64,000 nucleotides of DNA from Candidatus Dechloromonas phosphorivorans. Its GTDB lineage: Bacteria > Pseudomonadota > Gammaproteobacteria > Burkholderiales > Rhodocyclaceae. Where the stretch lies: the NCBI GenBank assembly GCA_016709495.1, contig JADJMS010000047.1:62001-126000 (forward strand). The letters are read 5' to 3'. A model generated the notes under the pieces. It made no database searches. It saw nothing but the letters and a program-made list of their open reading frames with translations, and was not told the origin of the DNA. Position numbers and translations under genes: made by a program. Below, piece by piece: positions 23,947-33,756 of the stretch; within the stretch, counting starts at the first letter, position 1, and every line of letters begins with the position of its first letter.

Positions 23947-25353
23947 TCAGGGCATCCAGAATTTGGATTCTTCGGTCACCGCAACCTTGGTGTCGTTCAC
24001 ATCCGCAACATGAAACTTGATCGCTGTCGCCCCTGCTTTGACGGCACCAGGCTCGCCACCGACGACCGCAGTCTGGGTACCGATCTCGCCACCAACAATG
24101 GTTATTTCTTCATCACTGGTGAGGCGTAGCCCCTCCACGCCGACAATGCTGATATGAAATTTCCGGGTCTGGTCGCCGGTGTTCATGATCTGCAGGCGGT
24201 AGGTGTTCTCGATCATTCCGTTGTCTGCTTCGCGCGACAAGGTATTGCGATCCTTCAGCACATTCACTTTGAGCGGAATGCGCGTGGCGATTGACCAGGC
24301 GGTTGCTACTGTCAGCAAAGTCAGTATCGCCGCATAGATCAAGACCCGTGGCCGGACGGCGCGGCGCACAATATCCATCGCCGAGTAGCGCTTGACCACT
24401 GCATTTTCTGTTGAGTAGCGAATCAGGCCACGGGGATAGTTCATCTTGTCCATCACCTGGTCGCAGGCATCAATGCAGGCGGCGCAACCGATGCACTCAT
24501 TCTGCAGACCATTGCGAATGTCGATACCGGTCGGGCAGACTTGCACGCAAATACCACAGTCGATGCAATCGCCGAGGCCCAGCGCTTTTGGATCAGCGCT
24601 CTTGGCCCGCGCCCCGCGCGATTCGCCGCGGGTGGTGTCGTAGGCAATAATCAAGGTGTCCGGGTCGAACATGACGAACTGGAAGCGGGCGTAAGGGCAG
24701 ATTTGCCGGCACATCTGCTCGCGCAGAAAACCGGCATTGCCATACGTCGCAAATGCATAAAACACGACCCAGAATGCCGACCAGGCACCCATCGAAAATG
24801 TCAGTACATCATTGGCCAATTCATGGATAGGCATGAAATAGCCAACGAAGGTGAAACCCGTCCACAGCGAAAAGACAATCCAGGTGGTGTGCTTGGCTGT
24901 TTTCAGCCATAACTTGCGGAGCGACCAAGGCGCGGCATCCAGCTTGATGCGCTGTGGTCGCTCGCCTTCAATGACTTTCTCGATCCACAGGAAGATCTCG
25001 GTATATACCGTTTGTGGGCAGGTATATCCACACCACAGCCGCCCGGCTACTGCGGTAAACAGGAAGAGCGCCAGCGCCCCGAGGATCATCAGCAATACCA
25101 GATAAATCGTATCCTGCGGCCAAAGGACAAGATCGAAAAAGTAAAACTTGCGGGCATCAATATCCATCAGGAAAGCTTGCCGGCCATGCCAGGGCAGCCA
25201 GCACAGACCGTAGAAAACGATCTGCGTCAGCCAGACGAATATCCAGCGCCAACGCGCAAATGCACCGCTGATCGAGCGCGGGTAAACCTTGGCTTCAAGA
25301 TCAACTACTGGCTTGATTTCAATTACTTTTCTCGGCCCGCTTTGCTTGGACAT
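23947..25353 (-). CDS. ccoG: Cytochrome c oxidase accessory protein CcoG
   Basis: At 468 residues this has the CcoG/RdxA/FixG build: N-terminal membrane helices (RWIFVWLTQIVFYGLCWLPW), CGYTCPQTVYTEIFLWIEK, a cysteine group QMCRQICPYARFQF, and two [4Fe-4S] ferredoxin motifs (GDCIDCGICVQVCPTGID and NECIGCAACIDACDQ). A final helix and a periplasmic Ig-like tail (YRLQIMNTGDQTRKF) end it. CcoG is a membrane Cu2+ reductase needed to load copper into cbb3 oxidase. In relatives it follows ccoNOP; those genes are not in this window, but copper genes and hemN lie a few kilobases away. Confidence 0.93.
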   Translation of the reverse strand: MSKQSGPRKVIEIKPVVDLEAKVYPRSISGAFARWRWIFVWLTQIVFYGLCWLPWHGRQAFLMDIDARKFYFFDLVLWPQDTIYLVLLMILGALALFLFTAVAGRLWCGYTCPQTVYTEIFLWIEKVIEGERPQRIKLDAAPWSLRKLWLKTAKHTTWIVFSLWTGFTFVGYFMPIHELANDVLTFSMGAWSAFWVVFYAFATYGNAGFLREQMCRQICPYARFQFVMFDPDTLIIAYDTTRGESRGARAKSADPKALGLGDCIDCGICVQVCPTGIDIRNGLQNECIGCAACIDACDQVMDKMNYPRGLIRYSTENAVVKRYSAMDIVRRAVRPRVLIYAAILTLLTVATAWSIATRIPLKVNVLKDRNTLSREADNGMIENTYRLQIMNTGDQTRKFHISIVGVEGLRLTSDEEITIVGGEIGTQTAVVGGEPGAVKAGATAIKFHVADVNDTKVAVTEESKFWMP

Positions 25354-25703
25354 GCTTGATTCGCTTTACGTAATTGATCGATTGAAGTGCACCCAGAGAA
25401 AAACATGAAGTGCAAAGCAGGCGCATTTTAGTTTTAACGCCCTGCCCAAGCCGCAGAATATTTCTAACTAGTTCTTTTGGAAAAAGCACAAAACCAACCG
25501 CGCAACGCCGCTCCAGAACGGGGCTCGATAGAGTGCGATGCTATTTTCCAGTGTTCGCCGGTTGGCGATGCATTACCTGTTCGATAGATATGCGCAGGAA
25601 CAGTTCATTCGCGATAGCGGCGTCAGCTCAATTGTTGCCCCTCTTCGCGTAAACTGCAGCAAAGTGGCCGCTCTGGCCGCATCCATTTATCAAGGGCAAT
25701 CAC
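25354..25703. other. 350-bp intergenic stretch
   Basis: It separates ccoG (minus) from the YvlD-like gene (plus). I see no gene, terminator or clear FNR box; partial TTGAT strings near 25355-25382 do not form the full inverted site. Confidence 0.4.
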
Positions 25704-26111
25704 ATGTTCGACAATCTGGCGGGATTCTTCATCCATTGGGGTATCACCGCAATCTCCCTGTGGGTGGCCAGTCTGCTGTTCAACGGCATCCGCTTTTCCA
25801 GCACCTCCGCGCTGATCATTTCAGCGCTGCTTCTCGGCTTTGCCAATGCCGTCCTGCGCCCGCTCGTGGTTATTTTGACCCTGCCGTTGACGCTATTGTC
25901 ACTCGGCTTTTTCCTGCTTGTGATCAATGCCCTGATGTTGCTGCTCGTCGCCAAAGTAGTCAGCGGCTTCAAGATATCCGGCTTCTGGACAGCCTTTTTC
26001 GCCAGCCTGTTTATTTCGATCTTGAGCATGGCACTGGGATCGCTGGCGCCAAATGCCGAAACGACTGTTTATCGTCTGCCGCAACATTCACCACAAACAA
26101 TTTCCATGTAG
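25704..26111 (+). CDS. YvlD-like/phage-holin-4-2 family membrane protein
   Basis: This 135-residue protein has four predicted membrane helices (FFIHWGITAISLWVASLLF, ALIISALLLGFANAVLRPLV, LPLTLLSLGFFLLVINALML, FWTAFFASLFISILSMALG) and the family motif NAVLRPLVVILTLPLT. This matches PF04020, misleadingly named phage holin 4 superfamily; bacterial members such as YvlD are chromosomal envelope proteins of uncertain role. It stands alone, convergent with the MscS gene. No phage genes are nearby, so a holin role is unlikely. Confidence 0.8.
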   Translation: MFDNLAGFFIHWGITAISLWVASLLFNGIRFSSTSALIISALLLGFANAVLRPLVVILTLPLTLLSLGFFLLVINALMLLLVAKVVSGFKISGFWTAFFASLFISILSMALGSLAPNAETTVYRLPQHSPQTISM

Positions 26112-26163
26112 CGGCCAGACACATCCGCCTGGAAAAGCTCGCCAATCCTGACTGATTTGTTAC

Positions 26164-27753
26164 TCAGGGCTTGTTTGCCGGGTCAGCAAACCAGTTTTCC
26201 TTGTCCACAACCACGTTGTTCTTAGGTTGGAGGACAAAGTGCGGCGACATGATCTGCACGCCGTGGATATTGAATTCGTCCTGAATATGGCCATGCAGCT
26301 CAGACAAAATCCGAACCCGCCCGAGCGGTTTGTCGAGTTGGATGAAAAGTTCGTACTCGACATAGAAATCCTGCAAAGCTTTCTGCGCGACAAACGGTTT
26401 GGGCTGCTTGCGCAAGCCGTGCGTCCGATCCGCCGCATTGACCAACATCGCTTCAACCTGGCGCCAGGGCGTGTCGTAACCGATGGTCACGGTGGTCGAT
26501 ACCATCGCGCCTTCATCCGCACCGCTGGTAAAGTTCTTGATTGAATTACCGACCAGCACGGCATTTGGAATCGTCACTTCTTCGTTGCGCATGTTGATGA
26601 TCTTGGTCGACAACACACCGGTTTCCTTGACCACACCCATGACGTCGCCAATGCTGACAAAATCCCCAACCTTGAGCGCACGCGAATAGATCAGCACCAG
26701 GCCACTCATCATCTGCGTCACCACGCCTGCCGAACCGAGCGTCAGCATGAAGCCGAACATGACCGACAAACCCTTGAAGGCATCGCTCTCGGCCAGCGGC
26801 AAATAGGGGTAAGCAACCGCAACGCCGAAGCCCCAGATCAGCACGCTGACAATGCGCCGCGTCGCACCCGCCGTATCCCGATGGATACCGGGGATCACCG
26901 TATTGCCAGTCTGTACACCATTGAAAACATTGCCAACCACATCATTCACTGCCTTGGTCAGGAAGAGGATGATCGCGACCGTCACCAGACCAGGCAACGC
27001 GGCAATAGCCCCCAAACCCAGGTCATACAACAGCTTGAAGAGAAAGCCTGACAGCTTGTCGGCGAAGGGATGGGTCAGCGGGAAGCTGCCGAGTACCGAC
27101 ATTCCCCACAAGTAGGCAACTGAAAGCCAAAGGAAGGCCATGACCAGTTGGGCCATGCGGAAGATCAACAGCCAGAGCTGGCTGGCCAGACGCAAACCGG
27201 AATTGTCGCGCGCCTGACTCAGCCGCTTCTGTAGCCGATCCAGCACGATTCGGGTAGCGCGCTGGATGAGAAAGAGCAGGACCACTGCAACGGCTGAGGC
27301 GATCAGTGATTTGACGATGCCCTTGAACAGGGTGTCGCCATAGGTTGTCTCTAGCGAGACGGAAATGGCTTCTTTTAGCTTTGTTTCGACGAGCTTGGCA
27401 GATTCATCCAGCGACAGCTTCTCTTCAGAATCAAGATCAGCTTCGTACAAAATGAAAATATTGCGATCACCAATGGTAAAAACAATGCCTTTTCTGCCGT
27501 CGACCGTAACACTTGCCTTACCCAACGGTTTGGCCAGTTCGGCGTCGTCAAGTTGCCGTAAACGCTCATGTATCCGCCGGGCGCGCACCTCGGGCGTGCT
27601 GCCAAGCGCAGTGGCACGCAGGGTGACGATGTCGCGATTGGCAAAAGTCAGCACTGCCTCGGGCACGGCAGGATCGCGAGCCTGCACGCTGAAGACGGTG
27701 ATCAGCCCAAGAACAGCAATCAGTACCCGGAGGAATTTTGACAATATGCACAT
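26164..27753 (-). CDS. MscS-family mechanosensitive channel
   Basis: At 529 residues, it starts with a signal peptide (FLRVLIAVLGLITVFSVQA), then a periplasmic region to about 140, several membrane helices, and the MscS pore/beta domain. Pore-lining sequence is near SAGVVTQMMSGLVLIYSRAL, and the beta domain begins KVGDFVSIGDVMGVVKETGV followed by IPNAVLVGNSIKNF. It should release solutes on hypo-osmotic shock or act as a gated ion channel. It is the last gene of a long minus-strand run starting at the TauE/SafE-like gene, 19 bp after selD. Repeat copy 8 encodes VTVDG in the periplasmic part. Confidence 0.88.
   Translation of the reverse strand: MCILSKFLRVLIAVLGLITVFSVQARDPAVPEAVLTFANRDIVTLRATALGSTPEVRARRIHERLRQLDDAELAKPLGKASVTVDGRKGIVFTIGDRNIFILYEADLDSEEKLSLDESAKLVETKLKEAISVSLETTYGDTLFKGIVKSLIASAVAVVLLFLIQRATRIVLDRLQKRLSQARDNSGLRLASQLWLLIFRMAQLVMAFLWLSVAYLWGMSVLGSFPLTHPFADKLSGFLFKLLYDLGLGAIAALPGLVTVAIILFLTKAVNDVVGNVFNGVQTGNTVIPGIHRDTAGATRRIVSVLIWGFGVAVAYPYLPLAESDAFKGLSVMFGFMLTLGSAGVVTQMMSGLVLIYSRALKVGDFVSIGDVMGVVKETGVLSTKIINMRNEEVTIPNAVLVGNSIKNFTSGADEGAMVSTTVTIGYDTPWRQVEAMLVNAADRTHGLRKQPKPFVAQKALQDFYVEYELFIQLDKPLGRVRILSELHGHIQDEFNIHGVQIMSPHFVLQPKNNVVVDKENWFADPANKP
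27477..27511 (-). repeat. Dispersed uptake-signal-like repeat, copy 8 (in mscS-like gene)
   Basis: Minus-strand core TGTTACGGTCGAC at 27499-27511, then CAGAAAAGGC and ATTGTTTTT. Confidence 0.75.
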
Positions 27754-27772
27754 CGCACAGCCCCTCGATTGA

Positions 27773-28819
27773 TCAAACGACGTCTATCCCGACCTCACCC
27801 TCGACCAGTTCGCCAATCACAGAAACATGGCTGAAGCCCTGTTGCAGGAATACCGACAAAACTTCAGTCACTGTGTCCGCTGCGCAGGAAACCAGCAGCC
27901 CGCCGGAGGTCTGCGGATCGGTCATCAAGGCGCGCTCAATTTCGCCCAGGCCTGGTGCAAAAGCAACCTTGTCCTTAAGGCTTTCCCAGTTGCGGGCCGA
28001 TGCGCCCGTAATGTAGCCCGCATCTGCAAACTCACGTGCCCGCGTCAGGAAAGGCAGAGCGGAATAATCAACCCGCCCGCGCAGCGCACTACCCTTACAA
28101 ACTTCCATCAGATGCCCGAGCAAGCCGAAACCGGTGACATCAGTCACCGCATGGACGCCTTCCAGGCAACCGAGAACCGGCCCCGGTGTATTGAGCTGGG
28201 TGGTGGTTTCAATCATTGCCTCGTAATCGGTTTCATGCAGCTTCTCGCGCTTCAAGGCGGCGCTATAAACGCCAACCCCCAACTGCTTGCCGAGGATCAA
28301 CTTGTCGCCAGCCCTGGCATCCGAATTACGCCGCAGATGTGTAGGGTTAACCAGGCCGATGGCCACTAGTCCATAAATCGGCTCGACAGAATCAATGGTA
28401 TGACCACCAGCAATGGGAATCCCTGCTGCCTTGCAAACCGATTCGCCGCCGGCCAGTATTTTGCTGATGGTTTCGAGTGGCAAAACGTTGATCGGCATGC
28501 CGACCAGCGCCAGCGCAAACAAAGGCGTGCCACCCATCGCATAAACATCGGAAATGGCATTGGTTGCGGCGATCCGCCCGAAGTCGAAAGGATCATCAAC
28601 AATCGGCATGAAAAAGTCAGTCGTTGCGACTATCGCCTGCTGCGGATTGATCTGATATACCGCTGCATCATCGCTGGTTTCCGTACCGACCAGCAGCTGC
28701 GGCGGAAGGATGCCGCCGGTTGAACCGGCAAGGATTTTTTGCAGCACGGCTGGAGCAATCTTGCACCCGCAGCCGCCCCCATGCGAAAGCTGGGTCAATC
28801 TTTTTGTTTCTTCAGCCAC
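27773..28819 (-). CDS. selD: Selenide, water dikinase SelD
   Basis: This 348-residue protein has the SelD signature: Cys17 and Lys20 in GGGCGCKIAPAVLQKI, matching the E. coli catalytic C17 and K20, with Cys rather than selenocysteine at the key position. DDAAVYQINPQQAIVATTDF, VTDVTGFGLLGHLMEVCKGS and ALMTDPQTSGGLLVS follow. It makes selenophosphate from selenide and ATP for selenocysteine or selenouridine synthesis. SelA/SelB/SelU genes are not in the window. It is 21 bp after copZ in the same minus-strand run, an unusual setting for selD; both relate to soft, thiol-reactive elements. Confidence 0.95.
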   Translation of the reverse strand: MAEETKRLTQLSHGGGCGCKIAPAVLQKILAGSTGGILPPQLLVGTETSDDAAVYQINPQQAIVATTDFFMPIVDDPFDFGRIAATNAISDVYAMGGTPLFALALVGMPINVLPLETISKILAGGESVCKAAGIPIAGGHTIDSVEPIYGLVAIGLVNPTHLRRNSDARAGDKLILGKQLGVGVYSAALKREKLHETDYEAMIETTTQLNTPGPVLGCLEGVHAVTDVTGFGLLGHLMEVCKGSALRGRVDYSALPFLTRAREFADAGYITGASARNWESLKDKVAFAPGLGEIERALMTDPQTSGGLLVSCAADTVTEVLSVFLQQGFSHVSVIGELVEGEVGIDVV

Positions 28820-28840
28820 GGCTATTCTCTCAATTTCTCA

Positions 28841-29047
28841 TTATTCTGCGTCAAAACCGGCATCTTCAATCGCTTCCAGCAACGCAGCACGCGACACCTG
28901 CTGGGGGTCAAAAGCCACACGCGCCTCGGCCGCCTCCAGCGAAACCTCGGCGCTGCTCACACCAGCCAGTGCACTCAGCACGCCGCCAATATTTTTCACG
29001 CAACCCTGGCAGCTCATGCCACCCACCTTGATGACTGTATTTTCCAT
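28841..29047 (-). CDS. copZ: Copper chaperone CopZ (heavy-metal-associated domain)
   Basis: A 68-residue single HMA domain with the metal-binding motif GGMSCQGCVKNIGG at residues 9-22 and the ferredoxin-like fold (SSAEVSLEAAEARVAFDPQQ, LLEAIEDAGFDAE). Such proteins carry Cu+ to a P-type ATPase. The copper ATPase lies upstream in the same transcript, with a GGDEF-EAL gene between them. The stop of that gene is only 3 bp before this ATG. Confidence 0.9.
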   Translation of the reverse strand: MENTVIKVGGMSCQGCVKNIGGVLSALAGVSSAEVSLEAAEARVAFDPQQVSRAALLEAIEDAGFDAE

Positions 29048-29050
29048 CTT

Positions 29051-31090
29051 TCACTCCTTGATCATAAACGGCTGTTCACGCAGCAACTCGGCCATTTGCT
29101 CCGCCGGCACCGGGCGGCTGAAATAATACCCCTGTGCCATATCGCAGCCCATTTTACGCAACAGTTCAAGCTGACTGGCCGACTCAACCCCTTCCGCCAG
29201 TACATTGAGCCGTAGATTGTGCCCCATCAGTACGATCGTTGAGGCAATTGCCTGATCATCCTGATCGACTTCCAGATCACGCACGAAAGATCGGTCAATC
29301 TTGAGCTTTCCGACCGGGAAGCGTTTCAGATAGGCCAACGACGAATAGCCGGTACCGAAATCATCAAGCGACAAATCAACCCCCATACGATTGAGTGCCG
29401 AGAGCGTGCCAAGATTGATTTCGGCATCATGCATCACCGTACGTTCGGTTAGTTCCAGCTCGAGGTAACGTGCCTCTAGCCCGGAAGCTGCCAACGCTCC
29501 CGCCACCTGTTCAACAAACCCGGCTTGCCGGAACTGCACCGGCGCTACGTTCACCGCCATGGTCACCGCCGGCAAACCCGCCGACTGCCATACCATTGAT
29601 TGCCGGCAAGCCTCGCAAAGTACCCAGTCACCCAGCGGGTTAATCAAACCGGTATCTTCGGCCACCTGAATAAAGCGGTCCGGCATGATCATCCCCAGAT
29701 CCTGGTGAATCCAGCGGATCAACGCCTCGACGCCAATAATCCGGCCACTTTTCAGGCAAACCAGGGGCTGGTAGTGGAGGATGAACTCATCATTATTCAA
29801 GCCTTGGCGCAGACTACTTTCCATCAGCAGGTGCTCGAGCGTCGCATCATTCATATCGCTGGAGTAGAACTGGAAAGCGTTACGCCCAAGCTCCTTGGCC
29901 TTGTACATCGCGGTATCGGCATTGCGCAGCAGGGCTTCAAGGTCTTTGCCGTCTCGCGGGTACAAGCTGATCCCCAGTGACGGCGTAACCGTCAGATCAT
30001 GCCCGGCAACCATAAATGGCGTGGCGCAGATCTCCAGCAGACGGCGTGCAACTTCGGCCGCCGCCGACGCAGGAATACCTGGCATGGCCAAAATAAACTC
30101 GTCGCCGCCCAAACGGGCCAACGTATCGATCTTGCGTATCGCAGTCGTCAGGCGCTCGGCAACCGCGCAGAGCAAATCATCACCAATACTGTGGCCGAGC
30201 GAATCATTGACTCTTTTGAAGTGATCGAGGTCGAGAAAGATTAGCGCCAGCTCTGTTTTTTCTCGTTCGGCAATCGCCAGCATCTGGGCAAAGCGATCAC
30301 GCAACAGGCGGCGGTTGGGCAATCCGGTCAGGGCATCAAAATCAGCCAGTTCGCGAATTTTGCTTTCGGCTGCCCGTTGTTCGGAAATATCAATCAGCGT
30401 GCCGACTGAAGCTGGCTGACCGTTGATTGTCGTCGGTGTGCCGACAATCCGGGCCGGAAAAACCGAACCATCCTTGCGCACCGCCTTGATTTCATATGGA
30501 CTGCCCGGTTCGCCTGCCGCCCGCCGGCGCACCTGCTCAGCCACCATGGCGTGCTGTTCAGGCACAACCGTGTCCAGCGGACCCAGCAAACCGATAAATT
30601 CATCAGCCGCGTAGCCAAAAGCGTTCAGTAAAAATTTGTTGGCAAACCTGAATTTTGCATTTTGCAGAACAAAGATGCCAACCTGAGCCGCATCCATCGT
30701 TGCACGAAACTGGGCATCCAGTTCCTTGAGCGCCAGTTCAGCCTCATTGCGTTTTGAAACATCCACGGCGACACCGGTGGCGGAGAGCGCATAGCCGTCC
30801 ATCCCCACATCCAGCAGCATCGAGTCATGGTAATGGCGCAGTTTGCCATCCGGTTCACTCAGGCGATATTCGACCGTGGTTGCTACACGCTGCCCCGGAT
30901 GCGCCTGAGCAATATCCGCAATGTGGCTACGCACCATTTGAAAATCGTCAGGGAGCATATGCCGGGCAAACACGTCCCCCCCGGCATCATTCAAATTCTG
31001 ATGGCTCAGACCGAAAATGGGAGCGGCGGCGGCAGAAACGAATTCATAACGTCCACTGACCAGATTGAGGTGGTAAACGACATGCTCCAT
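29051..31090 (-). CDS. PAS-PAS-GGDEF-EAL c-di-GMP protein
   Basis: At 679 residues: PAS at about 1-110 (NLVSGRYEFVSAAAAPIFGL), a second PAS at about 125-240 (MDAAQVGIFVLQNAKFRFAN), a GGDEF domain with LARLGGDEFILAMPG, and an EAL domain with GVEALIRWIH and DDFGTGYSSLAYLKRFP. Both active-site motifs are intact (GGDEF and EAL with DDFGTG), so it could make and degrade c-di-GMP. There is no membrane segment. The ATG at 31090 lies within the first PAS region; the frame stays open a further 20 codons upstream with no better start. It sits between copA and copZ, which suggests a link between copper or redox sensing and c-di-GMP (inference). Confidence 0.88.
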   Translation of the reverse strand: MEHVVYHLNLVSGRYEFVSAAAAPIFGLSHQNLNDAGGDVFARHMLPDDFQMVRSHIADIAQAHPGQRVATTVEYRLSEPDGKLRHYHDSMLLDVGMDGYALSATGVAVDVSKRNEAELALKELDAQFRATMDAAQVGIFVLQNAKFRFANKFLLNAFGYAADEFIGLLGPLDTVVPEQHAMVAEQVRRRAAGEPGSPYEIKAVRKDGSVFPARIVGTPTTINGQPASVGTLIDISEQRAAESKIRELADFDALTGLPNRRLLRDRFAQMLAIAEREKTELALIFLDLDHFKRVNDSLGHSIGDDLLCAVAERLTTAIRKIDTLARLGGDEFILAMPGIPASAAAEVARRLLEICATPFMVAGHDLTVTPSLGISLYPRDGKDLEALLRNADTAMYKAKELGRNAFQFYSSDMNDATLEHLLMESSLRQGLNNDEFILHYQPLVCLKSGRIIGVEALIRWIHQDLGMIMPDRFIQVAEDTGLINPLGDWVLCEACRQSMVWQSAGLPAVTMAVNVAPVQFRQAGFVEQVAGALAASGLEARYLELELTERTVMHDAEINLGTLSALNRMGVDLSLDDFGTGYSSLAYLKRFPVGKLKIDRSFVRDLEVDQDDQAIASTIVLMGHNLRLNVLAEGVESASQLELLRKMGCDMAQGYYFSRPVPAEQMAELLREQPFMIKE

Positions 31091-31153
31091 GCTATTGAGC
31101 AGCGTTTCATAACTCGGGGATTTGTCTTTTTCTAACAGATTCGCCTCTAGGTC

Positions 31154-33317
31154 TCAGCGACCACGAGGCCGCCAACGCTTCAATAATAGCGAATTTGAGA
31201 CCACCGAAACCGAACTCATTGCCATTGCCGCACCGGCAAATACCGGGTTAAGCATTCCGAATGCGGCCAAAGGTATTCCCAAGATATTGTAGATAAAGGC
31301 AAAAAACAGGTTTTGCCGGATTTTCCCAAGAGTTGCGCGGGACAACTCAATTGCGTCGACCACACTGCTTAAATCGCTGCGAATCAAGGTCAGATCAGCC
31401 GCTTCAACGGCGGCATCGGATCCGGCACCAATCGCAAAGCTGACATCCGCAGCCGCCAAAGCTGGGGCATCATTGATGCCATCGCCCACCATCGCCACCA
31501 ATCCACCCGCGCTGCGCAATTCGGCAATCGCGGCAGCTTTGTCACCGGGCAGAATGCCGGCCCTGAATTCATCGATGCCGGCTTCATGGGCGATACTCGC
31601 CGCAGTTTCCGCGTTATCGCCAGTTAGCATCACAACGCGGATGCCTTTGGCGCGCAGTCGCTCAACCGCAAGGCGTGTCGTTGGCCGGAGCGCATCGGCA
31701 ATCGCCAGCAAGGCCAGCAATTGCTCACCATCAGCTAAAACGACAACCGTTTTTACCTGCACGCTGCAGTGCCAGAACACGCTCATCGCTCCCGGCACCA
31801 AGCCAGTCGGGCGAACCGAGACGCAGATTGCGACCGGCAATTTCGCCACTCACGCCTTGCCCGGGAAGCGTCAAAAAATTAACCACTTTTTGCAGGTCGA
31901 CCGTAACTGATCGCGCCAGAACCGCCTTGGCCAAAGGATGCTCGGACCCCTGCTCCAGTGCGGCAGCCAAACTCAAGGCTTCACTTTCCGTAGCCGCCAG
32001 CGGGATCACATCGGTCACCTGCGGCTGCCCTTGGGTCAAGGTGCCAGTCTTGTCCACAGCAAGCACTGTAATCTTCTCCGCCCGCTCCAGCGCTTCGGCG
32101 TTGCGCACCAAAATACCGGCCCGCGCGCCCTGCCCGGTGCCGACCATGATCGCCGTCGGTGTTGCCAAACCCAGCGCACAGGGACATGCAATGACCAGCA
32201 CCGCCACGGCATTGATCAGCGCCTCAGCCAGCAGGCCGGAGTACAACCACCAACCAGCAAAGGTCAGCAATGCAATACCACAGACTACCGGCACAAATAT
32301 CGCTGAAATTTGGTCAGCCAGTCGCTGCACCGGTGCCTTTGAGCCCTGCGCTTCGCCAACCAGACGAATAATGCCGGCCAGCAAGGTTTGCTCGCCAACC
32401 CCGGTAGCGCGACAACGCAGCGCGCCCTGCCCATTCGCCGTCGCGGCAAACACCTTGTCACCAGACTTTTTGCCAACCGGCATGCTTTCACCGGTCAACA
32501 TGGCTTCATTGACGCTCGAATCGCCATCGACCACTTCGCCATCGACCGGCACGCTTTCACCGGCACGCACCATGAAAATATCGCCGGGCATCAAGGCATC
32601 GACAGCTACTTCAACCCACTGGCCATCGCGCTCAACGCGCGCGGTTTTGGGCTGCAAACGAATCAGCGCCTCAATGGCTTCCGATGTCTTTGCCTTGGCA
32701 CTGGCTTCAAGCAGCTTGCCGAGCAGGACCAGCGTAATCACCGCCGCTCCGCCTTCAAAATATACGTGTTGGTCCAGCCCAAACAGCGTAACGACGGCCG
32801 AGAATCCCCAAGCCATGCTGGTACCCAATGCAACCAGCACATCCATGTTGGCCCCGCCACCACGCAAGGCTTTCCAGCCACCATCGTAAAAGCGCCAGCC
32901 GATCCTGAATTGCACTGGGGTCGCCAACGCCAGTTGCAACCAGCGCGGCAGTTCGTTGAGATGACCATGTTCGCCGAACATGAATAACATTTGGCCCACC
33001 AGAGGCAAGGTAAGTGCGACAGAAATCCAGAAACGCCGCAACTCGTTACGGTAAACCTTCAGTTTCTCGGCTTTTTCACGTTGCCGCGTTTGTCCGTCGA
33101 CCAGTGCCGCCGAAAAACCCGCTTTGGCAACCGCCTCAATCACCGCCGCCTCATCGGCGGCACCGGACAAACGAATCCGCGCCCGTTCTGCCGCCAGATT
33201 GACATTGGCCTGCATGCCGGCTTGTCGGTTAAGGACTTTCTCAAGACGCGCCGAACAGGCAGCACAGGTCATGCCGCCAATCGAAAACTCGACGACGCGG
33301 CCAGTTTCCTCACTCAT
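31154..33317 (-). CDS. copA: Copper-exporting P1B-type ATPase CopA, frame interrupted once
   Basis: The ATG at 33317 overlaps the upstream usp stop (ATGA). Reading minus strand: an HMA domain (GGMTCAACSARLEKVL), membrane helices, the actuator motif MLTGESMPVGKK, the copper-site CPCALGLATP and the phosphorylation motif VLAVDKTGTLT. After one extra A in a run of five near 31750, the frame must shift to continue KTVVVLADGEQLLALLAIAD, VVMLTGDNAETA and AMVGDGINDAPALA to 31154. Corrected, it is about 720 residues, normal for CopA. It exports Cu+ to the periplasm; in operons with ccoG-like and TauE/SafE-like genes the CcoI type supplies cbb3 oxidase. A homopolymer indel in an otherwise perfect gene may be a sequencing error. 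Repeat copy 9 encodes VTVDL. Confidence 0.88.
31874..31908 (-). repeat. Dispersed uptake-signal-like repeat, copy 9 (in copA)
   Basis: Minus-strand core AGTTACGGTCGAC at 31896-31908, then GCAAAAAG and TTAATTTTTT. Confidence 0.75.
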
Positions 33318-33745
33318 TTGACGAGCAGAACCGGGCAATTCGCCAACTGCAACACTCGCGTGGCGACTGAGCCCATCACCATGCTGGCCAGCACACCACG
33401 ACCATGCGCCCCCATGATGATCAGATCGCAATGCAATTCATCAGCCATCTTGCTGATCACCTCAGCCGGCTGGCCAACGTGAATATGCGTCGTATGAAAG
33501 CGCTCGGCTGCATCCAGCCGAGCCTGAACCGGAGTCAAATGCACCTGGCTTTCTTCACGATAGTAATCATGCAAAGTGTCCTTACCGATATGCGCCTGCA
33601 CACGGCCAATCGGGATTGGCGGCTGAACATGCAGCAAGTGGATTTCCGGCATCTCGCGAAACCAGGAAATATGCGTCAGCAGGTGCTCGACCGCACGCAT
33701 TGAACACTCGGAACCGTCAACCGGCAAAAGGATTTTCATGGTCAT
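33314..33745 (-). CDS. Universal stress protein (UspA family)
   Basis: A 143-residue single Usp domain: MTMKILLPVDGSECSMRAVE at the start and the nucleotide-binding loop MGAHGRGVLASMVMGSVATR followed by CPVLLVK. ATP-binding glycines (GxxG-x9-G-S) are present, so it is probably the ATP-binding type. It overlaps copA by 4 bp and lies 11 bp after the TauE/SafE-like gene, so it is co-transcribed with copper genes. Usp genes are often induced by oxygen limitation through FNR-type regulators. Confidence 0.9.
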   Translation of the reverse strand: MTMKILLPVDGSECSMRAVEHLLTHISWFREMPEIHLLHVQPPIPIGRVQAHIGKDTLHDYYREESQVHLTPVQARLDAAERFHTTHIHVGQPAEVISKMADELHCDLIIMGAHGRGVLASMVMGSVATRVLQLANCPVLLVK

Positions 33746-33756
33746 CTGTTTTACTC

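Noticed and set aside
25704..26111. Phage holin and possible prophage
   Set aside because: The family name is misleading; no phage structural, integrase or lysis genes are nearby.
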